Notes: generated by a model from the letters alone, not told the origin. Positions 37,086 to 46,463 are shown, counted from the stretch's first letter. The stretch is 64,000 nucleotides of DNA from Pseudomonas sp. 7SR1 (GCF_900156465.1 NZ_LT707064.1:2388501-2452500), one strand, 5' to 3'. Translations and numbers: made by a program.

Positions 37086-37964
37086 ATGACCGTCAGCACC
37101 CCGCTTTCCGGCGTCAACCAGGCCTTCAAGGGCATCCTGCTGATTGTCTGTGCCACCTTTCTGTTTTCCAGCCACGACGCCTTGTCGAAATACCTCTCGG
37201 GCTTCTATCCGATCGTCATGGTGGTGTGGGCGCGCTACGTGGTGCATACCCTGCTGATGGCGGGAATCTTCCTGCCGCGTTCCGGGCTGCGTGTCCTGCG
37301 CACCAGGCGTCCGCTGTGGCAGTTGGCTCGGGCCCTGTGCCTGCTGGGGACCAGCCTGTTTTTCACCACGGGGCTGCAGTACATCCCGTTGGCCGAAGCG
37401 ACCGCGGTCAACTTCCTGGCCCCGGTGCTGGTCACCGCATTGTCGGTGCCGTTACTGGGCGAGCGGGTGACGCGAGGCCAATGGATCGCGGTGATCTTCG
37501 GCTTCATCGGCGTGCTGATCATTGTCCATCCCGGCGGCGACCTGTTCACCCCTGCGGTACTGCTGCCGTTCTGCTCGGCGCTGTTTTTCTGCTTCTACCA
37601 GCTGCTCACTCGCAAGCTCAGTGAGATCGACAGTCCGACCACCAGCAATTTCTTCGCGGGGTTGTGCAATACCATCGTGATGAGTGCGCTGGTGCCGTTC
37701 TTCTGGCAAGTGCCGAGCCTGCTCCATGGCGCGATGATGCTGGCGCTGGGCGCCTGCGGGATGACGGCGCACCTGATGCTGACCCAGGCCTTCCGTTTTG
37801 CCGCCCCGGCACTGCTGGCGCCTTTCGGATACTGCCAGATCGTGTTCGCCGGTCTGCTGGGCTGGCTTTTGTTCAGCCATACGCCGACCCTGACCACCGT
37901 GGCGGGGATCGTGCTGATCTGCTTGAGTGGGTTGGCGGCGGCGTGGCAGCAGCGGAGCAAGTAG
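37086..37964 (+). CDS. DMT (EamA) family transporter
   Basis: A 292-residue inner-membrane protein with ten predicted helices in two EamA repeats (ILLIVCATFLFSSHDALSKY in the first; FAGLLGWLLFSHTPTLTTVA in the second). S-adenosylmethionine- or metabolite-exporter relatives exist, and the substrate is not evident. The ATG at 37086 follows the IclR gene, with which it may form a two-gene unit. Longer in-frame sequence back to 36930 overlaps the IclR gene and is not conserved. Confidence 0.85.
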   Translation: MTVSTPLSGVNQAFKGILLIVCATFLFSSHDALSKYLSGFYPIVMVVWARYVVHTLLMAGIFLPRSGLRVLRTRRPLWQLARALCLLGTSLFFTTGLQYIPLAEATAVNFLAPVLVTALSVPLLGERVTRGQWIAVIFGFIGVLIIVHPGGDLFTPAVLLPFCSALFFCFYQLLTRKLSEIDSPTTSNFFAGLCNTIVMSALVPFFWQVPSLLHGAMMLALGACGMTAHLMLTQAFRFAAPALLAPFGYCQIVFAGLLGWLLFSHTPTLTTVAGIVLICLSGLAAAWQQRSK

Positions 37965-37994
37965 ATGCACCTGCCCGGAACGGGGAACGATGGG

Positions 37995-38030
37995 CTCTGT
38001 GGTGACGGGATAAATCCCCTCGCCACAGAG
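37995..38030. repeat. Short GGCGAGGGG-family hairpin
   Basis: CTCTGTGG and CCACAGAG enclose GGGATAAATCCCCTCG, a half-size copy of the second palindrome family. It lies between the convergent DMT and MFS genes, where it could end transcripts. Confidence 0.55.
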
Positions 38031-38054
38031 TGGGGTTCCAGTCTCGATGGCTAA

Positions 38055-39392
38055 TCAGTTTTCCAGGGTTGGCACCTTGCGCGGCGCCATGAAGTACATC
38101 CAGATCAGCGCAATGAAGTACATGGCGGGGATCAGGGTGAACAGCACGGTGTAGTTGTTATGGGTCACCGTAAGGATGTGACCCACCAGCTGGGTCATGA
38201 ACATCCCGCCGATGGCGGCGCACATGCCGCCGAAGCCGAACACGGTACTCATCATGTGCTTGGGGGTGTAGTCCATCACCAGGCTCCAGATGTTGGCGGT
38301 CCAGGCCTGGTGGGCGCCAATGGCCAGGGAGATGGCGAACACCGCCATCCACAGGTTGCTCGCACCGGCGGCCATGATCACGCCGACGATGCAGCAGGCG
38401 AACAGCAGCATGGAAACCAGCCGCGCCTTGATCGGGTCGAGGCCGCGGCCGATCAGGAACGAGGAGAGGATGCCGCCGCCCACGCTGCCGAAGTCGGCGG
38501 TGAGGTAGATGATGATCAGCGGGATGCCCATCTGGGTCACGTTGATGCCCAGGTTGTATTGCTGGTTCAGGAACGGTGGCAGCCAGTAGAGGTAGAACCA
38601 GAACACCGGAGCCGTGATCGAGTAGGCCAGGGCGAAGGCCCAGGTGCCGCGCATGCGCAGGATCCGGGAAAACGGTACGCGGACCTGGGGCGGTTCGACT
38701 TCGCGCTGGATGTAATCCAGTTCCGACTGTCTGACCGTGGGGTGGTCTTCAGGATTGAAGTATTTCAGGCCCCAGAACAGCAGCCAGATGCCGCCCAGCG
38801 CGGCCATGCACAGGAATGCGGCCTGCCAGCCCCATACGTGCAGCACCAGCGGTAGCAACATCGGTGTGAACATGGCGCCGACGTTGGTACCGGCGTTGAA
38901 AATACCGGTGGCCACCGCCCGTTCGCCCGCCGGGAACCACAGCCGCGTGGTTTTTACACAGGCCGGGTAGTTGGCGGCCTCCGTAAGGCCCAGGATGAAC
39001 CGGCAGATCATGAAGCCCATTGCCGAAGTGGCCAGGCCATGAGCGCCGGTGGCCAGGCTCCAGAGCAGCACGGCGCAGAAGAACACGCGCTTGACGCCGA
39101 TCCGGTCGATCAACCGTCCCTGCAGCACGAACCCTACGGCATAGCCCACCTGGAACCAGAAGTTGATGTTGGCGTAGTCCATCGCCGTCCAGCTCATTTC
39201 CTTGGCGAGGATCGGCTGCATGACGCCCAGGGCGGCGCGGTCGATGTAGTTGAGGGTGGTGGCGAAAAATACCAGCGCGAGCATGCCCCAACGGGTCTTG
39301 CCCACGGCCATGGCGCCGCGGATCTTGGCGCCGATGCCGCTGGTCGTGTCCCTCAGGCCGGCAGTCAGGAGGGAGCTTTGGGAAGGATTCAT
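38055..39392 (-). CDS. MFS transporter, probably quinate/shikimate uptake
   Basis: A 445-residue anion:cation symporter-type MFS protein with twelve helices (ALVFFATTLNYIDRAALGVM in helix 1; the AANYPACVKTTRLWFPAGER motif region). ExuT/phthalate-permease relatives import organic acids. It is divergent from quiC across 282 bp containing shared regulatory motifs. It matches the PA0241 position of P. aeruginosa (from memory), so import of quinate, shikimate or dehydroshikimate is the best inference. Confidence 0.85.
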   Translation of the reverse strand: MNPSQSSLLTAGLRDTTSGIGAKIRGAMAVGKTRWGMLALVFFATTLNYIDRAALGVMQPILAKEMSWTAMDYANINFWFQVGYAVGFVLQGRLIDRIGVKRVFFCAVLLWSLATGAHGLATSAMGFMICRFILGLTEAANYPACVKTTRLWFPAGERAVATGIFNAGTNVGAMFTPMLLPLVLHVWGWQAAFLCMAALGGIWLLFWGLKYFNPEDHPTVRQSELDYIQREVEPPQVRVPFSRILRMRGTWAFALAYSITAPVFWFYLYWLPPFLNQQYNLGINVTQMGIPLIIIYLTADFGSVGGGILSSFLIGRGLDPIKARLVSMLLFACCIVGVIMAAGASNLWMAVFAISLAIGAHQAWTANIWSLVMDYTPKHMMSTVFGFGGMCAAIGGMFMTQLVGHILTVTHNNYTVLFTLIPAMYFIALIWMYFMAPRKVPTLEN

Positions 39393-39523
39393 AGCATGTA
39401 CCCGTTTTTGAAATTCTTATGGGTGAACGTATTGACCGTTGATTCCGACGGTCTGGCCGGCATCGACGTGGGGCCGATGGTGCGCAGTGGACAAAAAATC
39501 GTCAATTCGGTGATCGGCATTTC

Positions 39524-39538
39524 GTTCGATAATCGCAC
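39524..39538 (+). promoter_or_regulatory. PcaR/IclR-like operator, quiC-MFS intergenic
   Basis: GTTCGATAATCGCAC is a 15-bp dyad identical to my recollection of the P. putida PcaR operator at the pcaI promoter. It lies 137 bp before quiC and 132 bp from the divergent MFS start. A 13/15 match occurs before aroQ. Confidence 0.6.
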
Positions 39539-39542
39539 ATAA

Positions 39543-39564
39543 AACTAACTGAATGGTACGTATT
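39543..39564 (+). promoter_or_regulatory. TAAC-N5-RGTA motif before quiC
   Basis: AACTAACTGAATGGTACGTA shares 13 of 22 positions, including TAAC-N4-TRGTAC, with a motif upstream of aroQ on the other strand. Its place next to the PcaR-like box suggests a second regulator, perhaps the local TetR protein. Confidence 0.3.
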
Positions 39565-39674
39565 GAATTGCCGAATGAAGGGGGGCGTCCAATAATCGGC
39601 ACACTAAAAAGGCGCCACGAGCGCTGTTCCAAGCGGCGCATTCTGTCGCCCATGCCTGTCCGGGAGCCCAAGCC

Positions 39675-41576
39675 ATGCAGCGTTCCATTGCCACCGTTTC
39701 CCTGAGCGGTACCCTGCCGGAAAAACTCGAGGCCATCGCCGCCGCCGGTTTCGACGGGGTGGAAATCTTCGAGAACGACCTTCTCTATTACGATGGCAGT
39801 CCTCGGGAAATCCGGCAGATGTGCGCCGACCTCGGCATCGCCATTACCTTGTTCCAGCCGTTCCGTGATTTCGAAGGCTGCCGTCGCGATCGCCTGGCGC
39901 GCAACCTGGAACGAGCCGAGCGCAAGTTCGACCTGATGCAGGAATTGGGCACCGATCTGGTGCTGGTGTGCAGCAACGCCTCGGCCGACAGTGTCGGCGA
40001 TGAGCGGATTCTGATCGATGACCTGCGCTTGCTGGCCGAACGGGCCGGCGCACGGGGTTTGCGCATCGGCTACGAAGCGCTGGCCTGGGGCCGGCACGTG
40101 AATACTTATCAACAGGTCTGGAACATCGTGCGCCAGGCCGATCACCCCAGCCTTGGCGTGCTGCTGGACAGTTTCCACACGCTGTCTCTCAAGGGCGATC
40201 CGCGGGCGATCGCCGAGATTCCTGGCGACAGGATTTTCTTCGTACAGATGGCCGACGCGCCGATCCTGGCGATGGATGTCCTGGAATGGAGTCGGCATTT
40301 CCGCTGCTTCCCGGGGCAGGGCGAGTTCGACTTGCCGGGCTTCCTGGCGCCGATCATCAAGAGTGGCTACACCGGACCGCTGTCCCTGGAGATCTTCAAC
40401 GACGGCTTTCGCGCCGCGCCGCCACGGGCCAATGCCGCCGATGGCTTGCGCTCATTGTTGTACCTGGAAGAGAAGACCCGCCAGCGCCTGGCTGAAGAAG
40501 CCGCGCCCGCGAGCAATACCGATATTCTCTTCGCCACGCCGCCGGCCAGTGACTACAACGGCATCGAATTCCTCGAGTTCGCCGTGGACGACGCCCTTGG
40601 GGCCAAGCTGGCTCACTGGTTGGAACGGCTGGGCTTCGTCAAGGCCGGCCAGCATCGCTCCAAGAACGTCAGCCTGTTGCGCCAGGGCGATATCAACCTG
40701 ATCCTCAACTGCGAACCCTATTCCTTTGCCCACAGCTTTTTCGAAGCCCACGGCCCCTCGCTGTGCGCCACCGCCCTGCGGGTCGACAGCAGCGCCAGCG
40801 CCCTGGCCCGGGCGGTGGCCTACAAAGGCCAGCCCTATCGCGGGTTGGTGGGGCCCAACGAGCTGGAACTGGCGGCGGTGCGGGCGCCGGATGGCAGCCT
40901 GATCTACCTGGTGGATCGGGGAACGGATGTCTATGCCACCGATTTCAACCTGCAACCCGGCGCGGTCATCGGGGCCGGGCTCAAGCGTATCGACCACATG
41001 GCCATGGCGTTGCCGGCGGACAGCCTTGACAGTTGGGTGCTGTTCTACAAGAGCCTGCTGGATTTCGAGGCGGACGACGAAGTGGTGCTGCCTGACCCCT
41101 ATGGCCTGGTGAAGAGCCGGGCCCTGCGCAGTCGCTGCAGTTCGATTCGCTTGCCGCTGAACATTTCCGAGAACCGCAACACGGCGATCTCACATGCGCT
41201 GTCGAGTTATCGCGGTTCCGGGGTGCATCACATCGCCTTCGACTGCGACGACATCTTTGCCCAGGTCAGTCGTGCCAAGGAAGCTGGCGTGCCGCTGCTG
41301 GATATTCCCCTCAACTATTACGACGACCTGGCGGCACGGTTCGATTTCGATGACGAGTTTCTCAGCGAGCTGGCGTATTTCAACGTGTTGTATGACCGTG
41401 ATGCCCAGGGAGGCGAGTTGTTCCACGTCTACACCGAGCCGTTCGAGGGACGCTTCTTCTTTGAGATCATCCAGCGCAAGAACGGCTATACCGGCTACGG
41501 TGCGGCCAATGTCGCGGTGCGGCTGGCGGCCATGGCCAAGTCCCGCAGCGGCGGTTTGCGGCACGCCAAGTTGTAG
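39675..41576 (+). CDS. quiC: 3-dehydroshikimate dehydratase with HPPD-like C-terminal half
   Basis: Converts 3-dehydroshikimate to protocatechuate in quinate/shikimate catabolism. It has 633 residues and two parts. An N-terminal TIM barrel (1-285) carries the divalent-metal ligands E134, D165, Q191 and E239. A C-terminal vicinal-oxygen-chelate region (about 290-625) resembles 4-hydroxyphenylpyruvate dioxygenase (HHIAFDCDDIF, FFFEIIQRKNGYTGYGAANV). Databases often label it sugar epimerase/HPPD fusion; QuiC1-type dehydratases have this same fusion. The MFS transporter, TetR, dehydrogenase and aroQ around it support the role. Confidence 0.92.
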   Translation: MQRSIATVSLSGTLPEKLEAIAAAGFDGVEIFENDLLYYDGSPREIRQMCADLGIAITLFQPFRDFEGCRRDRLARNLERAERKFDLMQELGTDLVLVCSNASADSVGDERILIDDLRLLAERAGARGLRIGYEALAWGRHVNTYQQVWNIVRQADHPSLGVLLDSFHTLSLKGDPRAIAEIPGDRIFFVQMADAPILAMDVLEWSRHFRCFPGQGEFDLPGFLAPIIKSGYTGPLSLEIFNDGFRAAPPRANAADGLRSLLYLEEKTRQRLAEEAAPASNTDILFATPPASDYNGIEFLEFAVDDALGAKLAHWLERLGFVKAGQHRSKNVSLLRQGDINLILNCEPYSFAHSFFEAHGPSLCATALRVDSSASALARAVAYKGQPYRGLVGPNELELAAVRAPDGSLIYLVDRGTDVYATDFNLQPGAVIGAGLKRIDHMAMALPADSLDSWVLFYKSLLDFEADDEVVLPDPYGLVKSRALRSRCSSIRLPLNISENRNTAISHALSSYRGSGVHHIAFDCDDIFAQVSRAKEAGVPLLDIPLNYYDDLAARFDFDDEFLSELAYFNVLYDRDAQGGELFHVYTEPFEGRFFFEIIQRKNGYTGYGAANVAVRLAAMAKSRSGGLRHAKL

Positions 41577-41621
41577 GTAAATCGTAACCGCGACGGTAAA
41601 CGGCGACCCCGTGGCTTCCTT

Positions 41622-41661
41622 CACTGCACGGAGCGGCCCATAATCGCCAGCCTGTGCAGTG
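41622..41661 (+). promoter_or_regulatory. Dyad centred on the tetR -10 element
   Basis: CACTGCAC (41622) and GTGCAGTG (41654) are perfect inverted 8-mers. The candidate -10 CATAAT (41639-41644) lies exactly at their centre, 18 bp before the ATG at 41679. This fits an autoregulatory TetR operator. Confidence 0.45.
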
Positions 41662-41678
41662 ATGGCCGTGAGCCCACA

Positions 41679-42356
41679 ATGACTATGAATTCAGAACTTC
41701 CCGCTGGACTCGACGAGCCTGTCGTCGTGCCGCGCAAGAGTCGCAAGAACAACCCGGAGAAAACCCGGGAGAACATTCTCCAGGAAGCCATCGTCGAGTT
41801 CGTCCAGCAAGGCCTGGCTGGTGCCCGGGTCGACGCCATCGCCGAGCGCATCCACACTTCCAAGCGCATGATCTACTACTACTTCGGCAGCAAGGAGCAG
41901 TTGTATGTCGAGGTGCTGGAAAAACTCTACGGCGACATCCGTAATACCGAGAGCCGCCTGCACCTGGCGGAGCTGGCACCGGTCGACGCGATCCGGCGCC
42001 TGGTGGAGTTCACCTTCGACCACCATGATCGCAATGTGGATTTCGTGCGCATCGTCTGCATCGAGAACATCCATAACGCCGAATACGTGAAACAGTCAGG
42101 CGCGATCAAGGCGATGACCAGCACGATCCTCGATTCCCTGGGTGTGATCCTGCGCCGGGGCGCGGAAGAGGGTGTGTTCCGCGCCGGTCTCCAGCCGCTG
42201 GATGTGCACCTGCTGATCAGTTCGTTCTGCTTTTACCGGGTGTCCAACCGCCAGACCTTTGGCGAGATCTTCCAGATCGATCTGTCGGACGAGAAGATCA
42301 AGCAGCGGCATCGCGAGATGGTCTGCGAGTCGGTGTTGCGCTACCTGCAACCCTGA
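41679..42356 (+). CDS. TetR family regulator of the quinate/shikimate cluster
   Basis: A 225-residue TetR repressor. The helix-turn-helix is in residues 28-75 (ENILQEAIVEFVQQGLAGAR, then IAERIHTSKRMIYYYFGSKE). A C-terminal ligand domain follows. It sits between quiC and the dehydrogenase/aroQ operon, like PA0243 in P. aeruginosa (from memory), so it probably senses a pathway intermediate and represses the cluster. A dyad over its own promoter suggests autoregulation. Confidence 0.87.
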   Translation: MTMNSELPAGLDEPVVVPRKSRKNNPEKTRENILQEAIVEFVQQGLAGARVDAIAERIHTSKRMIYYYFGSKEQLYVEVLEKLYGDIRNTESRLHLAELAPVDAIRRLVEFTFDHHDRNVDFVRIVCIENIHNAEYVKQSGAIKAMTSTILDSLGVILRRGAEEGVFRAGLQPLDVHLLISSFCFYRVSNRQTFGEIFQIDLSDEKIKQRHREMVCESVLRYLQP

Positions 42357-42377
42357 CCTCTTCTGGAAGCGAGCTTG

Positions 42378-42465
42378 TGTGGGAGCGAGCTTGCTCGCGA
42401 TAGCGGTCGATCTAGCCCCACTGATTGCGGCCAGCACACCCTCATCGCGAGCTCGCTTCCACAAC
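42378..42465. repeat. REPIN-like palindromic repeat pair
   Basis: TGTGGGAGCGAGCTTGCTCG and a partly degenerate inverted copy (ATCGCGAGCTCGCTTCCACA) lie between the convergent tetR and dehydrogenase genes. A further truncated arm (GGAAGCGAGCTTG) precedes it. Confidence 0.7.
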
Positions 42466-42494
42466 TAATTTCCACAAGCAATTATCACCAGGCT

Positions 42495-43352
42495 TCAGTG
42501 ATTCATGCTTTGGAAGTGCTCCAGCATCCGCTGCGCATCCGGGGCCACGCCACTGAACAGTTCGAATGCCTTGACCGCCTGGAATACCGCCATGTTGCCA
42601 CCATCCAGGGTGCGGCAGCCCAGGGCGCGGGCGTTGCGCAGCAGTTCGGTTTCCAGCGGGAAGTAGACGATTTCCGCGACCCACAGATCGCCCCTCAGCA
42701 AACCGGCCGGCACCGGCGTGCCGGGCAGCTTCGCCATGCCCATGGGGGTGGTATTCACCAGGCCATCCGCCTCGGCCATGGCGCTGGCCAGATCGTGGCC
42801 GACCCGGGCTCGATCAGCGCCGAAGTGCTGGTTCAGGTTGTTCGCCAGGGCTTCGGCACGGCTGGCGTCCACATCGAAGAGGCTCAATGTCTGTACGCCT
42901 TCGGCCAACAACGCATGGGCGACAGCCGCACCGGCGCCACCGGCGCCCATCTGTACCACGCGTCGACGCGAAACATCGTTCAAGCCGCGGCGAAATCCTT
43001 CGGCGAACCCGAGGCAATCAGTGTTGTGCCCGATGCGCTTGCCATCCTTGAGCACCACCGTATTCACGGCGCCGATACCCCGGGCCTCGCAAGACAGCTC
43101 ATCCAGCAGCGGGATAATGGCCTGTTTGCAGGGAAAGGTGATGTTCAAACCGGTAAAACTCATGCGTTCGGCCGCCGTCAGCAGGTCAGGCAGGGCGCCG
43201 CTGTCGAGTTTCAATGCATCGAGGTCGATCAGGCGATACAGGTAGCGCATGCCCTGGGCATCGCCTTCGCGCTCATGAAGGGTCGGCGTGCGGGAAGCCT
43301 GGATGCCCGCACCGATCAGGCCGGCCAGTACGGTGGTGTTCGACATGCTCAT
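42495..43352 (-). CDS. NAD-type shikimate/quinate dehydrogenase (AroE family)
   Basis: A 285-residue AroE-family dehydrogenase. Substrate-site residues K76 (NITFPCK) and D112 (NTDCLGF) are present, and the dinucleotide loop is [10 protein letters not shown] (about 135-144). After the second strand it reads [11 protein letters not shown] (D160, D162) where NADP-specific AroE has N-R-T. Aspartate there favours NAD, as expected for a catabolic quinate or shikimate dehydrogenase. The ATG at 43352 overlaps the aroQ stop (ATGA), so the two are coupled. It is not the biosynthetic AroE. Confidence 0.88.
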   Translation of the reverse strand: MSMSNTTVLAGLIGAGIQASRTPTLHEREGDAQGMRYLYRLIDLDALKLDSGALPDLLTAAERMSFTGLNITFPCKQAIIPLLDELSCEARGIGAVNTVVLKDGKRIGHNTDCLGFAEGFRRGLNDVSRRRVVQMGAGGAGAAVAHALLAEGVQTLSLFDVDASRAEALANNLNQHFGADRARVGHDLASAMAEADGLVNTTPMGMAKLPGTPVPAGLLRGDLWVAEIVYFPLETELLRNARALGCRTLDGGNMAVFQAVKAFELFSGVAPDAQRMLEHFQSMNH

Positions 43353-43792
43353 TGCCCCTTCAACCGCTGACTGAAATGTTCCAGGGCCATCCGATAGCCC
43401 TGGCTGCCGAAACCACACAGCACGCCGATGGCCACCGATGAGACGAAGGAGTGATGCCGGAAGGCCTCCCGGGCATGGACGTTGGACAGGTGCACTTCGA
43501 TCACCGGGACTTCACTGGCGACCAAGGCGTCGCGGATGGCGACCGAGGTGTGGGTCCAGGCCGCCGGGTTGATGACGATACCGGCGCAGCGGCCGCGGGC
43601 GCCGTGGATCCAGTCCAGCAGTTCGCTCTCCTGGTTGGTCTGGCGAAACTCCACCGCCAGGCCGAGTTCGTCAGCGGTGCGCCCACACAACGCCGAGATA
43701 TCCGCCAGGGTCTCGTGTCCGTAGGTAGCCGGCTCACGAGTGCCGAGCAGGTTCAGGTTCGGGCCGTTGAGCACCAGAACGATCGGAGGCAT
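43349..43792 (-). CDS. aroQ: Type II 3-dehydroquinate dehydratase
   Basis: A 147-residue type II dehydroquinase converting 3-dehydroquinate to 3-dehydroshikimate. Signature pieces are [17 protein letters not shown] (catalytic tyrosine loop), [16 protein letters not shown] and [17 protein letters not shown]. In this operon it should serve catabolism of quinate, feeding quiC, and is probably a second copy beside the biosynthetic gene. It heads the aroQ-dehydrogenase operon. Confidence 0.94.
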   Translation of the reverse strand: MPPIVLVLNGPNLNLLGTREPATYGHETLADISALCGRTADELGLAVEFRQTNQESELLDWIHGARGRCAGIVINPAAWTHTSVAIRDALVASEVPVIEVHLSNVHAREAFRHHSFVSSVAIGVLCGFGSQGYRMALEHFSQRLKGQ

Positions 43793-43848
43793 CGCAATTT
43801 CTCCACATTTTTATTGTTGGCGTCGGCCGGGTTTCAGCCGCTGGAGAT

Positions 43849-43870
43849 AAATTGTACTAGATGGTTAATT
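43849..43870 (-). promoter_or_regulatory. TAAC-N5-RGTA motif before aroQ
   Basis: Read on the minus strand, AATTAACCATCTAGTACAAT lies 57-78 bp before aroQ and matches the motif before quiC. It is also weakly palindromic (AAATT...AATTT). Role inferred only from recurrence. Confidence 0.3.
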
Positions 43871-43905
43871 TGGTCAAACAAAGCCGACGTCATCGGCCAT
43901 TAAGT

Positions 43906-43920
43906 GTTCGATGATCGAAC
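43906..43920 (-). promoter_or_regulatory. PcaR/IclR-like operator before aroQ
   Basis: GTTCGATGATCGAAC is a perfect dyad around a central base and matches the quiC-side box at 13 of 15 positions. It lies 114 bp upstream of aroQ, with the TAAC motif between it and the gene, the same order as at quiC. Confidence 0.55.
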
Positions 43921-43952
43921 AAAGGCCATTACCGGTTTGGCGGGGGGCAAAT

Positions 43953-44062
43953 TGTGGCGAGGGGATTTATCCCCGCTCGAGCGCGCAGCGCTCGCAAGCT
44001 TTTGCAGGACTCAAGAGCTTGGGGCTGCTTCGCAGCCCAGCGGGGATAATCCCTTCGCCACA
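43953..44062. repeat. GGCGAGGGG-family palindrome
   Basis: TGTGGCGAGGGGATTTATCC and its near-complement ending in CCTTCGCCACA lie about 65 bp apart, with an inner CGAGCGCGCAGCGCTCG palindrome. This fills most of the 299-bp aroQ-trmA gap together with the aroQ regulatory sites. Confidence 0.7.
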
Positions 44063-44091
44063 GGGTGGTCCTTCACCACAAGAGGAAGGAC

Positions 44092-45171
44092 TTACCGTCG
44101 GGTCAACAACACCCCGGATTCCATATGATGGGTCCAAGGAAATTGATCGAACAACGCACAACGCACGATGCGATGGGTGTCGTGCAGTTGCGCGATATTG
44201 GCGGCGAGGGTTACCGGATTGCAGGAGATGTACAGGATGTTCTCGAACCGCCGGGTCAGTTCGCAGGTGTCCGGGTCCATGCCGGCGCGGGGCGGGTCGA
44301 CGAAGACGCTGCCGAATTCGTAGCTTTTCAGGTCGATGCCTTGCAAGCGGCGGAACGGGCGGACTTCGTTCAGGGCTTCGGTCAGTTCCTCGGCCGAGAG
44401 GCGCACCAGGGTGACGTTATCCACCGCGTTTTCGCTGAGGTTGCTCAATGCCGCGTTCACGGAAGTCTTGCTGATCTCGGTGGCCAGCACCTTGCGCACG
44501 CGGGTCGCCAGGGGCAGGGTGAAGTTGCCGTTGCCGCAGTACAACTCCAGCAGATCGTCGGTGCGATCTCCCAGTGCATCGTAAGCCCAGTTGAGCATTT
44601 TCTGGTTCACCGTGCCGTTGGGCTGGGTGAAGGCACCTTCTGGCTGGCGATAGCTGAACGTACGGCCGGCCACGTCGAGTTTTTCCACCACATAGTCATA
44701 GCCGATCACTTCCCGCTTGCCCTTGGACCGACCGATGATGCTCACGCTCAGGTCGCTGGCCAGTTTCGAGGCGGCTGCGTGCCAGTGTTCATCCAGGGGA
44801 CGGTGATAGCACAGGGTGATCATCGCGTCGCCGGCCAGGGTCGTCAGGAACTCCACCTGGAACAGCTTATGGCTCAGCGGTGCGCTGGCTTGCCAGGCGG
44901 CCTTGAGTTGCGGCATCAACTGGTTGATGCGCAGGCTGGCGATGGGGAATTGCTCGATGAGGATCGGCGTGCGCTTGTCGTCCTGGGAGAACATCGCGTA
45001 ATGCCGTTCGCCGGCTTCGCGCCACAGGCGGAACTCGGCCCGCAGGCGGAAATGCTGCAAGGGGGAGTCGAACACCTCGGGCTGCGGTGCATCGAACGGA
45101 GCCAGCAGGTCGCGCAAGCGAGCGACCTTGTCCTGGAGCTGGCCGGCGTAGGCCTGGGAATCGAAAGTCAT
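44092..45171 (-). CDS. trmA: tRNA (uracil(54)-C5)-methyltransferase
   Basis: SAM-dependent enzyme making m5U54 (T54) in all tRNAs. It has 359 residues. SAM motif [16 protein letters not shown], catalytic loop [10 protein letters not shown], nucleophile cysteine in [10 protein letters not shown], and base glutamate near the end in HHMESGVLL are all present. The start is ATG at 45171 ([16 protein letters not shown]), which overlaps the stop of the permease gene upstream as ATGA. An in-frame ATG 12 bp earlier is unlikely. Confidence 0.94.
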   Translation of the reverse strand: MTFDSQAYAGQLQDKVARLRDLLAPFDAPQPEVFDSPLQHFRLRAEFRLWREAGERHYAMFSQDDKRTPILIEQFPIASLRINQLMPQLKAAWQASAPLSHKLFQVEFLTTLAGDAMITLCYHRPLDEHWHAAASKLASDLSVSIIGRSKGKREVIGYDYVVEKLDVAGRTFSYRQPEGAFTQPNGTVNQKMLNWAYDALGDRTDDLLELYCGNGNFTLPLATRVRKVLATEISKTSVNAALSNLSENAVDNVTLVRLSAEELTEALNEVRPFRRLQGIDLKSYEFGSVFVDPPRAGMDPDTCELTRRFENILYISCNPVTLAANIAQLHDTHRIVRCALFDQFPWTHHMESGVLLTRR

Positions 45172-46463
45172 GCGTTGAACCAACCCAACTTGATCACGAA
45201 CAGAATCGACAGGATGACCAGCGCCGGGTTCAACTCACGGCCACGACCGGACACCAGCTTGATGGCGGTCCAGGCGATGAAACCGAAGGCGATGCCATTG
45301 GCGATGGAATAGGTGAACGGCATCGCCAGTGCGGTGATCACCACCGGTGCGGCAACGGTGATGTCGTCCCAGTCGATTTCCGCCAGGCCGGAGGTCATCA
45401 GCACGGCCACGAACAGCAGGGCCGGCGCGGTGGCGAAGGCCGGGACGCTGGCGGCCAGCGGCGAGAAGAACAGTGCCAGCAGGAACAGGACCGCCACGAC
45501 GATGGCGGTCAGGCCGGTGCGGCCGCCGGCGCTGACGCCTGCCGCCGATTCGATGTAGCTGGTGGTGGTGGAGGTGCCCAGCAGCGAACCGGCCATGGCG
45601 GCGGTGCTGTCGGCGATCAGCGCACGGCCCATCTTCGGCATGTGCCCGTCCTTGCCCATCAGCCCGGCGCGCTTGGCGACGCCGATCAGGGTACCGGAGT
45701 TGTCGAACAGGTCGACGAAGAGGAAGGCGAAGATCACGCTGACCAGGCCGATGTCCAGGGCGCCCTTGATGTCCAGTTGCAGGAAGGTCGGGGCCAGGGA
45801 CGGCGGAGCGGAAACGATGCCGCCGAACGGGGTGAAACCCATCAGGATCGAGACGATGGTCACTGCCAGGATGCCGATCAGCACCGCGCCGCGCACTTTC
45901 AGTGCCTCAAGGCCCACGATCAGGATGAAACCGAGGGTGGCAAGGATCGGCGCGGGCTGTTTCAAGTCGCCGAGGCCGACCATGGTTGCCGGGTTCTTGA
46001 CCACGATGCCGGCGTTGTTCAGGGCGATCAGCGCCAGGAACAGGCCGATACCAGCGGCGATGGCCGAGCGCAGCGGCAGCGGGATGCTGTTGATGATCCA
46101 TTCGCGGATGCGAAAGATCGACAGCAGGAAGAACAGCACGGCGGAAACGAAGACCGCGCCCAGCGCCACCTGCCAGGTATGGCCCATGTGCAGGACCACT
46201 GTATAGGTGAAAAAGGCGTTCAACCCCATGCCCGGCGCCAGGGCGATCGGGTAGTTGGCGATCAGGCCCATGACCGTCGAGCCGATGGCCGCCGCCAGGC
46301 AGGTGGCGACGAACACCGCGCCCTTGTCCATGCCGGTCTCGCCGAGGATGCTCGGGTTGACGAACAAGATGTAGGCCATGGCCAGGAAGGTCGTGACGCC
46401 CGCCAGGATCTCGGTCCGCACGTTGGTGTTGTGTGCCTTGAGTTGAAACAGCCTTTCCAGCAT
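45168..46463 (-). CDS. NCS2 family purine (adenine/guanine/hypoxanthine) permease
   Basis: A 431-residue AzgA-type nucleobase transporter with about thirteen membrane segments. Family landmarks are [20 protein letters not shown] at the N-terminus, [29 protein letters not shown] and [14 protein letters not shown] (substrate-site glutamate/aspartate region). It should import adenine, guanine or hypoxanthine by proton symport. The start is ATG at 46463; longer sequence upstream is not conserved. It is the first gene of a two-gene unit with trmA. Confidence 0.9.
   Translation of the reverse strand: MLERLFQLKAHNTNVRTEILAGVTTFLAMAYILFVNPSILGETGMDKGAVFVATCLAAAIGSTVMGLIANYPIALAPGMGLNAFFTYTVVLHMGHTWQVALGAVFVSAVLFFLLSIFRIREWIINSIPLPLRSAIAAGIGLFLALIALNNAGIVVKNPATMVGLGDLKQPAPILATLGFILIVGLEALKVRGAVLIGILAVTIVSILMGFTPFGGIVSAPPSLAPTFLQLDIKGALDIGLVSVIFAFLFVDLFDNSGTLIGVAKRAGLMGKDGHMPKMGRALIADSTAAMAGSLLGTSTTTSYIESAAGVSAGGRTGLTAIVVAVLFLLALFFSPLAASVPAFATAPALLFVAVLMTSGLAEIDWDDITVAAPVVITALAMPFTYSIANGIAFGFIAWTAIKLVSGRGRELNPALVILSILFVIKLGWFNA

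Noticed and set aside
39675..41576. 4-hydroxyphenylpyruvate dioxygenase as the function of the quiC product
   Set aside because: The N-terminal metal site (E134, D165, Q191, E239) and the cluster context fit 3-dehydroshikimate dehydratase; the HPPD-like half is a known part of QuiC1-type proteins.
43953..44062. CRISPR-like repeats from recurring GGCGAGGGG and GGGAGCGAG units
   Set aside because: The copies are inverted pairs scattered between genes, not regularly spaced direct repeats with unique spacers, and no cas genes are present.
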